Assembly (NCBI RefSeq): GCF_002443255.2
Contig: NW_019211454.1
Span: 51,089,885-51,153,884, forward strand
DNA length: 64,000 bases
Source: Varroa destructor
Taxonomy: Eukaryota; Arthropoda; Arachnida; Mesostigmata; Varroidae
Reading direction: 5' to 3'
Positions 52,839-64,000 of the stretch are shown piece after piece. The translations under genes were made by a program, and so were the position numbers. The notes under the pieces were generated by a model that made no database searches, had not been told where the DNA came from, and saw only the letters and a list, made by a program, of their open reading frames with translations. Position 1 is the stretch's first letter, and each line of letters begins with the position of its first letter.

Positions 52839-53340
52839 TTGTTCTTTGACATAAAAGGCTGTTTCATCCTTTTTTTAGGTTTCGATCCCGTGAACGTTAC
52901 TTACGGTTGATCTCACGGATGAGGCGATAACAAGGAAAATAATTCGTTCAATACAAAATCTGTGCCAAGGGAAAATGCTTAACAGGTCCTGCTTAATAGA
53001 ACAAACGTTTAAGTCTCTCGCGAATCATACGAATTATGATAGTATAGCAGGACCTGTACTATTATTGATTTACTTATTATTACTTACAAAGATGTAATAT
53101 AACCGTATACCGATTTTCTTATTCGTAGGCGATGATACTGAATCGCGGGAACTCTAGGCAATATGTCGCAAAACAATAAAAACCACTGCTTGCTAAATAG
53201 CTACTACTGTCTGTGATGATTCTAACGAAATCATTCAAAGAGGACTTGATCAAAACATTTTCCAGCAGCTAGGGTTATTGAAACATATTAGTTATTGCAT
53301 GGAGAAATGGGGCGCACCGTGGTCGCCAGTTTAATCAGTT
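52839..53340 (+). mobile_element. Second decayed non-LTR reverse transcriptase fragment (CR1/L2/Jockey type)
   Basis: The reading frame is broken but the motif order is right. LFFDIKG then LGFDPVNVTY (52839-52907) resembles motif A (LDxxKAFDxVNH). After a short frameshift, a second frame runs 52924-53340: LNRSCLIEQTFKS for the NRxQxV segment, YDSIAGPVLLLIYLLLLTKM (53035-53094) for PQGSILGPVLFLIYINDL, FLFVGDDTE (53116-53142) for LFADDTK with both catalytic Asp retained, and FQQLGLLKHI then CMEKWG (about 53260-53313) for LQxDLxxIxxWxEKW. Internal stops include TAA near 53095 and TAG near 53155. Weak continuation may reach about 53690, where IAQLDKV resembles the IxxLEKVQ post-RT signature. It is separate from the relic at 41.3 kb, on the same strand, and inactive. 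Confidence 0.72.
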
Positions 53341-53776
53341 AACTTTAGGTTGACTGCACTTCTCAGTCTGTCTAGACTTAGCTTAAGAATAGTACCAGGT
53401 CGAGGACCAGCGGCAAACTTTATTCTCTTGTTTGTTTGGAGCTCTGTCGTTCGCGCAGACGTAGCTACTGACGCGTAGAGCTTTTGAATCGCGATTGAGA
53501 TATCTGAGAGAATTAAAGGAACATGCTTATTTCGTCTCTAAAAATTGGGTACTTTTCGCTCGGTTCGACATAACCATAGTGGAATGCCAAGATACGCATA
53601 TAATCAAGTTCATCTAAGTTGACTGACTTTTTAATTGATCTATATATAGCACAGCTAGATAAGGTACTATTAACCAGCCAAGGAAATGATTAACAGTAGC
53701 AATAACGAGAACGGTCTCCGGCCACGTATGATGCACTGTTAGAATTCTTTATATTATAGCTAAAAAGGCAACTGAA

Positions 53777-53812
53777 GATACATACGTATACGTGGGCGTA
53801 TACATATGTATC
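53777..53812. repeat. 16-bp inverted repeat with TGGG loop
   Basis: Arm GATACATACGTATACG (53777-53792) pairs with 53797-53812; the single difference becomes a G-U pair on one strand. It lies about 90 bp beyond the end of the second + strand LINE relic. Confidence 0.9.
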
Positions 53813-56800
53813 ATTGTCAAGAGTGCACAATTTTAGTTAACGCACCGACCCCCATATGGAACTGTTGCTAACGCATGCGGAGTGCACGGCGTCGGTAGCA
53901 CTTACTACTTCGCTACTCTACTGCGCAAGCTATTACTCCGGAGGACCGGGAAGTTCTATATCTTATTAAGCTTCTTCAGCGCTCGTGCGCTCGAATTTTT
54001 TCGAACCTTTTAACGACAAGTGACCATCGATGTACTTTTTATCGTTTAGATGTCACATCTCCGAAATAAACTAAAAGTAAGGTACAACTAAATCACACTA
54101 CAAAATTCATGCAAATCTAGGGCTATTTAAGCCTCTATTATCGAAAATCGCTCCCCAACCCCTAATGATCGAGAGCGCACGAAACAATCGAAATCAGTGA
54201 TTATTCTACTTTCTTATTATACGACAATGGCCCATGGACTGTCCTGGTTCGGCAAAACAATCTAAAAATTGTAAAAAATAAGGGAAATAACTGATACGCA
54301 GCGACAAACTGAAACCCATTAGCTGGATTCATGATTGTTCGCGCCCAAATCATAGCGCCAATCAGGTCCCACACAATTTAAGCGCGAGGCATGATCATGT
54401 GGAAAGGTAAAGCTGCATTTGTGAATACTGGATTTTGTCTGTTTACCTATTAATAGACATTTATATAAGATTGGCCTTCATTGGAATCTATGAGACTTCA
54501 CTATAGCATTGCAGTTTCATTTCCAGTGTCAGTGGGTCTGTAATGAGAACTATGGCTTGATCGGGGACAGGGAATTTAATTCAATTACAGCTAAAAAAAT
54601 ATAACTATATCACGTCGGTTTTGCGTACCTGCACAATTAGGTAGTATTATGAAAGTATTTAACTACAGCTGAAAATCCTACTGGAGATATCATGATTATG
54701 CTTCAGTCGTTTCGCCCACCTGTCTCGGCCTCGTTAGTCAAATTCTAAAGCAGGACAAACTAAAGGAATTGATCTAGCTAGGCTTAAATCTATGCAACGA
54801 GCATTACTGAAAATTCACTCAATAGAGTAGAATTTATCCTAAGGATAATGAAGAAATCTTCAATACTAACTCAATAGAAAAAAAAAACATGATGTTGATG
54901 AAAAAAATTAAAGCAGATTATTTCCCTCTAGTCAATGAATAGCCATATGACTATGGCTGGTGTTCACTGACACCTACGTCAATAATAACTGAACGAATGT
55001 TAAAACTTTCAAACTAGGCACAGTTCCCCGAGGTATTCAATGGACTCTTCTGGTCCGATTGTCCTATTCCCCCCCTATTTGCGTTCTGAAATTTCGCGTG
55101 ACCGTCCTTTGATGGAGCCGAACCTTCCTCCTGCATTTTGACAAGTACTTTTTGCAAATCGACCTTTTCGTGTCTGTTACTATCGGAGCCGTACTGCGTC
55201 TGCTCTAATATTCTTGCTTGTAATGAGGGCATTCGACGATACGCCTATGCCTGACTTGATAGCAGGATCATACTATTCGGATCATGTGCATTGGCTACAC
55301 TTTTCGCAGTGTTCTGAATAAAGCTGAGCATCGGCAAAAGCTACATTTTCTAGTGTACCTGATCGGACTGTCGGGATCTTTTTTGTATACACTGGCAAAG
55401 CTGGCGATTCGAATCACGATGCCTATACTATCGAACATCCCAAACGTAATATTCGAGCCGATCAAAATCTATTGTAGATGATTAAAAATTCAAGAAATTT
55501 CTTTTCCTAAATTAGCATCAGTGTAGCAATGCGATTGCAGATTGCTATACACAAGTGTTGATCGGAAGGTAACCCAGTTGCATTGGAGACAAATTAAACT
55601 GTCGTTAAAATGACCCTTCGCGCGTTTTTTCAACTGTCATTGACATGAAGACGACCAATTTATCTAACGGGGTCTAGTTTAGGTAAGCATCCTGTGGCTA
55701 AGGTTCGGCCAGCTCTTCAAGATAGCTTTGTCGTTGTCTCAAACAGAGAAAATTCATAGAACATTATAGTTTAAACGATGTTTCTACAAGTAGAGAAAAC
55801 AAAACATGCAAGCCTGCGTCAGCGAGTATGCTACAGCTTATATAATGAGCTTTATGCACAGGCCAAGAATTTTAATTAAGCTTCATAACTGGGTTTACAT
55901 TATTATAATGTTACGTCTAATCGCATTCTCAACTGACAGTACGTTGATGAGTCGTACTACGCTGAGAGTACTGATACGTCTCGAAAACAACAGCACTGTT
56001 TTCCAAGTATTATCGTTCCTACTTCTCATACTAGCCGTAACATATACACGACTGGTTACTCTGCAATTACGTAACAGTCAGTCATCTGCTGCTTTTTTCC
56101 CCAACCCGAATTAAATTTACCCGATGATACCTTGACCACTGTAGCCCGATGCAGTGATCTCATAATAAATCACATCACATTAAAATATTTACTATTAAAT
56201 AAAACCCTATTATATTATCGTTGTCTTTTTTACTACAGCCACGCTCACCTCAGTTAGCGGGAAACTATACAACCCTTATTTTATGGAGTCAATTGAAGCC
56301 ACGCGAGCGCAGAAGTGTTCCAGTAACTATCTCTACATTATCTCAATGCAAAATGAACTTCGTGCATGTCGTTTGTTGATATTAAATGTTGTACATATTT
56401 CCCTTCGTGTTTGCCATCGTGCTTATTTGATCTGTTGGTGAAATAAAAAGTCCAATTTGCACGTATTTCCAAGGCGCTGCTGTTTTTTCTGAAAGCGTTT
56501 AGTCCCAGGGTATTGCTAGTGTCTTCCTTACGACCTACTCTCTTATTAGCACCCTGAGAGTTTTGACATATATATGAACTTACGTGCGTGTTTTAACTGA
56601 AAAAAATGTATACATATGCAAGACTCTACTCGGAATGTGTGTATACACTTCAGTCTAAGGGACACAGAGAGCAGATCTAAGAATCAAGCGGTTAAGGCCA
56701 CAGTTTTTTAAGCACAACAGTTTATTGCTCAGGCAATTTTTTGTCGCGTAATTGGTAACCTAAAAGTTTCTTGGATGAACACGACAGCCTGCACATTAGG

Positions 56801-58004
56801 TTGTTAGATAGTCTTATAGAGGACTTGCAAGGGTTTTATAACTACCAACTAGTTAGAATCAAGCTTCTCGCGCAAAAATTGAGTTATAGGAGCTTGTAAT
56901 AGAAGGACGGCTGGGCTTTGCCTATAACTTATTTTGTCCGACAAACATCAAGTTTACAGACTTACTGACCATAAGCTAATTGGGCGAATGCTCAGAGTTG
57001 AGTCTATGCAAGAATGGTGCAAGGAAAGAGCGTGCTTCAAAAAGGCGCAGTCTATAGTTGTCCTTACTTAATGGAGCGTTTGATTTGTCTCGTGGATGCT
57101 ACTACGCTCCTAAATTAAATTGCTAATTCGCTTTAAACCCGGACAGAATTTGGAGAAGCTGCCTATAAGCCACGGGCCGGTTTTTCAGTACAACTCATGG
57201 GTTACGTATCATACAATCTAATAGTTCGGTAGATTTTATTTGACTGTCGATGTAGCGCCGGAGTTACTCCTACATAGGCACTAAGAGCGATTCTGTTAAA
57301 CTTACTATATCATTAGTGAGTGTTTTCGAAGCGGACTGTACCAATACAAAACAGCAACAGCTTAAAAATTGCCTCTTTGGGACGTTATTAACATAACTAA
57401 ATTAACGGACACTTAGCGACCGGCATCCGATCGTTCAAAAGAACCCAAGTAACGTCTTTAATGAAACTGTGCCTGAATTAAAAGTGGGTCTATTTTAACT
57501 TAATGCCTCTGAACGCCTGAGTTCAAAGTGCATCGACGCTTGCGCATGTAATATTCTTCAAGCATTCGAAAACCTGACTGTTGTTTGCATCCCTTTAAAT
57601 CGTCACTTGAGCTCAAATAAGTTTTCAGTTCCGACCGAAAACATGCGGCAGAATAATCACAGGAAGAAGAAGTTACAACGACGTCTGGCCGGACTGTATT
57701 GAATCTCTTGTGTCAATGAAAAAAAAACTTTCTCTCCCTCTAGATGGTTGTATGGAACGAGGCTCCGAAACATATACAATTTTGATAAGTACAAGTTTAT
57801 GAGAGTATTCAAAAGGAACTCGATATTGTGCAGTATCGTTTGGCTAAGCGAGCATGTGGGCAGATGCCTTTTGTATTCCAAAAATAACAAATGACCAGGG
57901 ATGGTTTGAGGGTACTTTGCATTTGTACAAAGAGTGAACGAACAGAAAAAGGACGCCGTATAAAATGTAGCGTTATATGCTAACCGGAGAAATACGACCT
58001 TTAT

Positions 58005-58021
58005 AAAAAAAAAAAAAAAAA
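58005..58021. repeat. A17 homopolymer
   Basis: Seventeen A with AT-rich flanks; no associated element was recognised. Confidence 0.9.
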
Positions 58022-59077
58022 GAGGAACTCCATGATTCGGTTCACACTATTGTACATTTTAAATTATATAAGTAATCTATTTTATTTCGGAATACTAGTA
58101 AATATAGTGCATTAGGATAGATAAGAATTTTTCACAAACTGTTCACAAAAGTTATGGACATAGTACAGGTGAAGAAAGTTAACAAACATAATTTTCCCCA
58201 ATCCCCCCAGACGGAATAACGCACCTTATGGTCTGTCGAAGCACATGCTAATAGCTTAAAAAGAGTGCCCTTTCACCGTAATTACAGTCGGGTAGCCATA
58301 CGTATAACATTATATCGACATCTTTATTTTGTGAATTTCTTTTCTTTGTGGGTCATCTCCAAATGTTTTGGTCCGTTGTTAAGAACATTATCTATGATAT
58401 GGCTGACAATGCTTTCAGAGGGGTCCACCAAGAAATTAAGTGGATTCAATTAGAATCGTGTGCTAACTATCTAATCATACCTATTTTGTAAAAAGAAGTT
58501 GTTATTATTATATGCTGAACATGATGAAGTCATGCAGATGTAACATCTACATATTTGTAATACAAACCCAATTTAATTTAGCCGTTGGTAGTTGTGACTT
58601 AATAGTCGTCCAGTTTCTATCTGTGGTCGTGTATTTTTTCCATCTGAGCATTTCTACAACATTCTTGTTCGAGCTGGTGGTTGACGCCCTTGTATAACAT
58701 TAGATCGTAGGCGATTCAATCAATGCTCGTCTCCGAAAAGTCATAGCGATCGAATGGTAGAGTATGTCTGAACCCTAGGAAACTGTATATCGTTCAATGT
58801 CAAAATGCGGCTTTAGCTGCTGAAACAGCGGCTGAAACTTAATCGTACGGCGTTTCGACATATGATAGGGTAGCGCACTTACAATTGTTATCATATTCTC
58901 TTTCGAAATATTCAAATTTCGATAGTTAAAGTTCGTGTCATGCCAATTGCCGGAGCAGGAATAGCGGCTGAGCTGGATCCGGTCGGAAATGCATCTGTAG
59001 AATGACTAGCCATATTGTGCGGCCATATTGTGGACGATTCTCGAACTATTCACAACGGATGCATCACGGCATAAACA

Positions 59078-59228
59078 ATGACGACACCAAAGTATCGTGA
59101 TGATTGTTTTGGTAAGTATTAAATAGTAGTTAAATGAGCAATTAGACGGTCCGCACGGTAGCTAACTTTCGATACCTTCACCTCTAGGTGTGGCAATACG
59201 ACACACGCAGATTGAAAGTGACTATAGG
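59078..59228 (+). CDS. Candidate small two-exon start upstream of MSH4
   Basis: AAACAATGACG starts MTTPKYRDDCF, which runs into G|GTAAGT (exon 59078-59111, phase 1). A 76-bp intron could end at the pyrimidine-rich TTCACCTCTAG (59187), giving G-VAIRHTQIE and further residues up to a TAA near 59236. A GT donor at 59218 (GAAA|GTGACT) would again be phase 1. The acceptor at 60547 inside the MSH4 frame also needs phase 1, so either piece could supply the missing MSH4 N-terminus. This rests on splice consensus and frame only, without homology, because the MSH4 leader is not conserved. Confidence 0.2.
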
Positions 59229-60006
59229 ATGCATTAATTCGCTTCATATTCTATCATCAAGTTCAAAACGTTGCGGACACCCCTTTTGATAAAGTGGTAG
59301 AGATATTGTTATCTAAGCACGTGTATATTTCCCAGTGTTTTTCCTGCTACTTAACCGTGAATCTGAGTATAAGCGTAATGTCTAGTTTGTCGTTGTTTTT
59401 TTCGCAGCACAAGTAACTCCTAGGCGGTCCAGCCTGCAGAAATCGCCGTTTGTAAACAGGTGAGTCACTAGGGCTGACTAACGCAACGGATATTGAAAAG
59501 TTGTTTTTCTGCTGATGATATTCTTCGTTTTTCGGAAGGGGATCTAAAATGCATTTCCACACACTACCAGCTTAACATGATTGGTCAGATTGTAAACCAG
59601 TGTGGGGTTCTCACCAAAATGATTGTATCCGCTTTGTCAGGATGATATCTACGTGTAAGCTATTTGCTTTAGCCAGCCGAAATCCTTATTTACTAGTATT
59701 ACGTGCTAATTGGAGACAAAGCAAAGCCTATCAAGGATTAGTTGGCTGAGTTTTATCAGCTTCCTTCGAGGACAGGTTCTCCACCATACGAGGCGCAGTT
59801 TGGTCTCCTCAGGGGTTTCAGCCCAGCGAGGATGACTGAAAAACAGTGCCACCCATATGGGCAGCAGGCGCCTGAAACTGATCTGACTTGGATAATCTGT
59901 CTTTATTTCCTAGTTGCTTTGTTCTGTGGCGTGCAGGATTAGCTTAGCGTCTTAGTTTGTTGACTCGCCCGCGTCCTTTAGTTAGTTTAATAAACGCTTT
60001 ACTTAC

Positions 60007-60150
60007 CTCCTTTCCGGACGCTACTTTTTTTTCATACGATAAATCTCTGACCACACACTTTCTTATACACCACTGTGTCAGCTCTTTCGCTAAAAATCGG
60101 TTACTACTGCGGAGCTGCAGTGGTGGCGCCATCTGGCTGTATCGCTTCAA
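60007..60150 (-). CDS. Candidate first coding exon of a gene divergent from MSH4
   Basis: The minus strand from an ATG at 60150 reads 48 basic codons (MKRYSQMAPPLQLRSS, then LTQWCIRKCVVRDLSYEKK) and ends GGAAAGGAG|GTAAGT, a consensus donor, at codon phase 0. A second ATG at 60132 would also serve. I do not recognise the protein. The placement, head to head and 0.4 kb from the MSH4 exon, would suit a shared promoter, but no downstream exon is placed. The minus-strand frame at 59347-59562 is a possible later exon on composition alone. An open frame this short can occur by chance; the donor is the only positive evidence. Confidence 0.22.
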
Positions 60151-60547
60151 AAGACCCCGTGTCCGGGATCGGCTGTTTCCTGGGGTTCAGAGAGCACAAA
60201 AAACGTATTTGATCCAACGACTCAACTATAATCAATGGCAGACGTTATGGAAACGCTGAAATCGGGACGTGGAATTATCATCAAGTGAACCCCACTAGAC
60301 CTTCCACTCAATTGCGTATATAATGCCCGCATAAAGACAGCTATTCTATTTGCTTGATATTAGCTATTTCTGACAAATAGGCAAATTCTAGAGGTAAGTA
60401 CAAACTATCTAACACTCCCCTACATTACAAGATTGCGTGCAAGAAGAGCCCATGTTCACCAAGTGCATTTCCCTCTTGTATATTTAAGTAGACGTGTCAA
60501 CGAGGCCACACCTACGAATGCCAGGAAGACAGTTGCCAACATCTCAG

Positions 60548-60786
60548 GAGTCACTAGCAGTGGAAGGAAAGCCATTGCAAGCGCCGTTGCTAGCGGGACC
60601 TCTTCAAACAGCAACCATGGCGTCAACAAGCAACTCAAGGGAAGTGTCCTGGTTTGTCTTTGCAATGGACGGGGTTACTCGACTGGGACCGTGGGTTTGG
60701 CAGCCCTCGATCTGCGAACGAATCGCCTATTTGTTCGACAGTTGGAAGATACACCGAATTACTACACGACTTGCACAGTTCTCACC
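60548..60786 (+). CDS. MSH4: MSH4-like MutS homologue, connector-domain exon (partial gene)
   Basis: MSH4 partners MSH5 in a MutS-gamma clamp that stabilises meiotic recombination intermediates; it is not a mismatch-repair enzyme. Seen here: a Ser/Gly/Ala-rich N-terminal stretch, then LVCLCNGRGYSTGTVGLAAL (from about 60649), then a short segment with LDLRTNRLFVRQLEDTP and a final YYTT. This matches the MSH4 pattern of a Ser-rich leader followed by GRG, G-(I/V)-G-(M/L)-A, D-L and Q-(F/L)-x-D-x-x-x-Y. The exon ends ACC|GTAGGT at 60786, phase 0. The frame is open back to 60364 but has no in-frame ATG, so a separate upstream exon must supply the start. I place the left edge at 60548, after TCTCAG; 60489, after TATTTAAG, is another option. 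Family call is firm; the left boundary is not. Confidence 0.82.
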
Positions 60787-62198
60787 GTAGGTCGTAGGGG
60801 CATGCATTGAGACTATATGTAGTTCGATGGTGAAGCGGGAACATTGTCTTCAAAAAATCTCGTAAGCCTGTGGAAAATAACCCAAGGTTTGAAAGTTGCA
60901 GAAACAACTTTCATGCAAATCTAATGCCAGTCATCGAAAACGTATATAAAGAGGGTGAAAATAAACCGTGCAAAAGGTTACCCTTGAAACGGTCATTCCT
61001 TTTCGGTTGGCCTCGCATTCAACCTGTCGGCACCTTCGTTAACTTAAATCAGAACTAAGCTATATAGGAACGAGTTTTGCTACGGGTTCGAACGCAGGTT
61101 TATCCAAGGACAACAAGTTACATCGTACATGATCGAGAGACGGTTACAAATACCAATTTCTGAGGCTCCCTTTGCAACCATTTCGCGCAACATTTCGGCC
61201 GGCTGCCAGGTGGAACGGCCCTCAGTCTCCACATGGAAAAGCGCTGCTTCTCTGAAGTGGTTAAGTCCCAATAACAAGGAACGTCGTGCCTGTTCAACAG
61301 ACACAGACTTGGCGAGCGATGTTGACATGCAATGTTAGTTAGCATTCGTGGGACATAAGCATCATCGCCTCATTTCAGATGGACTCCACGAGCTAGCGCT
61401 GACCAATCATAGGTTCGATTCGTTCCATCAGAACCAGCAGATTTCGCCTACGTAAAAGCTCATTCAAGTTTCTTGCAACGTTGTGAAACGTAGCCAGCAG
61501 CTTTTTTTCTTTTTAGCTCTATGATAGCTTTCGTATAGTACGTTACGTTCATCCCTTCGTAAACAGTGCATGAAATCTAGTCGCTACGATTATTCGCTTT
61601 CACAAGGCTCGTTTTGATGTCGGCTACCAAAATTTCGTGCTCTTCATTCAAGACTGAATATCGTTAGCAGCTGCCATTTTCTTTCGCTGGCAGGATTGAG
61701 CAGGACGGTCGCTTTATATTCACATCGTTCTGAAAACCATAGACGTCCAGGTTTGTCCGGAACCTTGTCCGGTACAATAGCATCGATGCTCGTTTGTACG
61801 CGTATACTGGGAGCGAGTTTACATCATCGATTTGTCCACAATAGTGATAGTGGCGAAAATTAGATAAAACCCTTACCTAGATCAAGGCATATGTACGATA
61901 GGAAAGTAATATCAAAGATCGTTGTCAATAAACGTTGCTTTTTGACCTGGTGATTCACGTATCGCCCACTGTCCGTAGACAAAATATATAGAATACTCAT
62001 AATGCGATTATAAACGAGCTAGTTGAAGCGATAGTAAATTGAAAACTGTTGATCGACCATCCACTGATGCAATTGTAAAGCAAGTAATATTAAATTTTAT
62101 TAATTACATTAAATATACAGATACGATGTATCGTTTACGGGCGGGTCGACTCTACTTCAAGTCTGATCCCTTGAATGTGATTTTTCCTATATATTTAG

Positions 62199-62307
62199 AG
62201 CTTGGACCCAATGGAAATCACGATGCCCCGCACCGCGCTTGATGCAAGGCCTGAAAGACAGTTGGTCAAACAGCTGAAGCAATTCTTTCCTGAGGTGCAA
62301 CTCACCG
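62199..62307 (+). CDS. MSH4: MSH4-like exon, end of connector domain
   Basis: A 109-nt exon too short to show up as an ordinary open frame. It reads SLDPMEITMPRTALDARP followed by LVKQLKQFFPEVQLT. This fits the MSH4 segment in which L-x-P-x-E-I-(I/T)-(M/L)-x-x-T is followed by an amphipathic helix and a (F/N)-P-x-V strand. The acceptor TTTTCCTATATATTTAG|AGC is pyrimidine-rich and phase 0, matching the donor at 60786, so joining the exons gives VLT|SLDPMEI without a break. The donor is ACCG|GTACGT at 62307, phase 1. The intervening intron (60787-62198, 1412 bp) shows no other recognised gene. Confidence 0.85.
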
Positions 62308-62842
62308 GTACGTTCAACGAACTAAGTAATGTAAACTATTGTATGTACATTTACTTTCTTTAGTCACACTAATAACATATCATAATAAGTTCCGCGAAGG
62401 CTTGGATCACATTGAGTCTACTCACTTCAAAAACGTAACGGAAGACTTCAAATTTAATGTTAGTTTGAGCACTGAAACATTTTGACTGACCTAGAATGTT
62501 TAAACACAGGATACATTTAAAATTAATAAGGATGTTTTCAAAAGAAATTACTAAGTTAGAGTTAGGTAGGTGGATTCGTGTTATAGTCGGCGGTGGCTCC
62601 AAGGGTAACAACACAAATTGGATTAAAATTGACTTCGAATCACGAGGCTGCCAATTGGGTGTAACGACCGCTAACTTGATACGCGTTAATAACGAAAAAC
62701 ATAAGACGTACTTCGCAAGGTTCTATGAAACAGGTTGAGTAACTAGCAGATTGAGAACACGGAACTGGTTTGCCTTATTTGTAACGTGTGGATGTTGTTC
62801 TGGTCCCTAAGATACAGCTTTTTTTTTTTTTTGCCGGTTTAG

Positions 62843-62984
62843 GTATTGAACGCCGATGGTACAATGATTGCAAGGGCGTCGAAGTCCTTCGTAAATTGAA
62901 CATGTTTCCACAAGCGGTGCCTCGTCTTGACATTGAGCTACGCAATAAGTATTATGCGCTTGCATCCGCCAATGCGATCTTTAA
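62843..62984 (+). CDS. MSH4: MSH4-like exon, start of MutS core domain
   Basis: The acceptor is a long T tract then GCCGGTTTAG|GT (62821-62842). The first two bases complete a Gly codon split from the exon ending at 62307 (phase 1). The exon reads IERRWYNDCKGVEVLRKL and ends LRNKYYALASANAIFK. The N-(E/D)-x-K-G-(L/V)-E tract followed some 25 residues later by KYY-x-L-A-x-x-A-(A/I)-(L/F)-K is characteristic of MSH4 among MutS homologues. The chosen donor is AA|GTACGT at 62984, phase 2. The frame stays open to a TAG at 63010-63012 (KYVHTSLFP), so a weaker donor at 63009 is possible. The lever, clamp and ATPase domains must lie beyond; I could not place a following exon before 64000. Confidence 0.85.
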
Positions 62985-64000
62985 GTACGTCCATACTAGC
63001 CTCTTCCCGTAGACCAATGCAGACGGTCAACATTTTCTGTTGAAAAGATTCGATATGGCATGCTTTACCCCGAAAAGGCCACTAAAATGGATCCGTTAGA
63101 AAAAATTTCTTCTACAATTTGGTTTTGCCACAGACAATCCATTTCCATGACCAACTGTCTCTATTGCTCCGGAACGCATAAGTCAAACAGCGGGCTCCCG
63201 CCGCTACAAAGCTTTTGCGCCTTTAATGATATCTATTAAATTTTACAAAGAATAGCCACATCGTGAAACGACGAACCGCACTAGATTATATTGAAAGCTA
63301 GACAAAGCCTCTCCAGATGAGACATTAAAGGTGTAGCCGTACATCGATTACTAAACTGGCGATCCGGTTTTTATCGGAGCTAGTTATTTTTTGCCCCTAT
63401 GTCAGTTATGGTCTTCGTTACCTAGGATCAAGCATATCGCTATGGTTTTACGAGATCATGAGGGAGCTCGTCTGTATTCATTCTTTCCGTGGAAGGAAGC
63501 AACCCTTTCGGCTTATACTACGGCCGTGACTAACTATTCGGCAGTCACTTTGTATCCATGCTTATCCAACACATGGACATGGAGGTACACAGATGGACGA
63601 AATCTTTAGAAACGATCTACTGAATGATTAAGTATGCGTGACTAGATAATCAACAAAAAAAAAATATGGCTTCTATGAAAAGCATCGACTTTACCGAGAA
63701 CAGAAATCTCGTAATTAAGAGGTGTAATTTTTCGTTTTTGAGGTGTAACCATTGAAGCGATACTACTACTACCTATCTTGTAGACCAAGTGTCAGTTTGA
63801 AGTTAGATTAGGCACTCAACTGAAAATAACCAATAGCTCTTTCCAATTTTTTAGTGTAATTTTGCCTACATTGATATTTTTTTGGGAATTAGATACGCCG
63901 AATTGGTACAAAAGGCGGCCGCGCCGAGAGCCCGTTCACTACGAATTGACATACTCCCACCGGTAGAAGGAATCTGCCAAGTTGATGCCGTCACCGTTCG
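62985..64000 (+). other. Probable MSH4 intron, possibly with an unplaced exon
   Basis: After the donor at 62984 the next MSH4 exon should encode the strand and helix before the lever domain. A 72-codon frame at 63391-63609 lies here but does not resemble MSH4, and a stretch at 63050-63125 (YGMLYPEKATKMDPLEK) is only suggestive. Confidence 0.5.

Larger units (their letters stand above)
53700..59077. other. Gene-poor stretch upstream of MSH4
   Basis: Holds the 53.78 kb hairpin and the A17 run at 58005. A polar minus-strand frame at 55014-55232 (EKVDLQKVLVKMQEEGSA in its middle) looks protein-like but matches nothing I know. Confidence 0.5.

Noticed and set aside
58395..58453. ADNAFRGVH, like the DNA-x-x-H motif of mariner transposases
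   Set aside because: Spacing is wrong and no neighbouring transposase motif is present.
61080..61345. Overlapping frames on both strands within the first MSH4 intron
   Set aside because: About 45 frames of this length are expected by chance, there is no motif, and the interval is spanned by a phase-consistent intron.
62496..62738. 80-codon + strand frame between the second and third MSH4 exons
   Set aside because: It lies inside the intron 62308-62842, does not resemble MutS, and the flanking exons join correctly without it.

Overview
This window looks like eukaryotic, probably invertebrate (arthropod-like), nuclear DNA. It is AT-rich, packed with microsatellites and homopolymers, has no operon-like gene packing, and carries split genes with GT/AG introns and decayed non-LTR retrotransposons. 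CpG-rich words are common, which argues against a heavily methylated vertebrate genome. A run of 100 N at 7048-7147 marks a scaffold gap. No reading frame exceeds about 175 codons, and for this base composition most frames of 60-130 codons are expected by chance, so I name genes only where protein family motifs can be read.

The one confidently recognised gene is at the right edge, on the + strand. It is a MutS homologue of the meiotic MSH4 type, seen as three exons (about 60548-60786, 62199-62307 and 62843-62984) with matching intron phases 0 and 1. They cover the MutS connector domain and the start of the core domain. The first coding exon is not firmly placed and the rest of the gene lies beyond 64000. 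A possible divergent partner begins on the minus strand at 60150, where a 48-codon frame ends in a perfect splice donor.

The rest is mostly intergenic or intronic DNA holding fossil retrotransposons that gene callers would miss because stops break the frames. Three separate reverse transcriptase relics of the CR1/L2/Jockey superfamily type can be read: 41305-42774 (+), 52839-53340 (+, possibly to 53690) and 36993-37316 (-). A weaker mariner-like helix-turn-helix relic lies at 23926-24222.

Layout: 1-23.9 kb has no recognised gene, a gap and TA/TG microsatellites near 7-7.7 kb, and several inverted repeats. 23.9-36.9 kb has the mariner-like relic, two open frames near 30 kb and a strong hairpin at 35.9 kb. 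37-43.5 kb holds two LINE relics and a promoter-like block at 39.25-39.37 kb. 43.5-52.8 kb has microsatellites, a G-rich tract and one polar open frame at 48.7 kb. 52.8-53.8 kb holds the second + strand LINE relic and a long hairpin. 59-64 kb holds MSH4 and its candidate neighbours. I found no CRISPR array, no rRNA, no convincing tRNA and no bacterial-type system.
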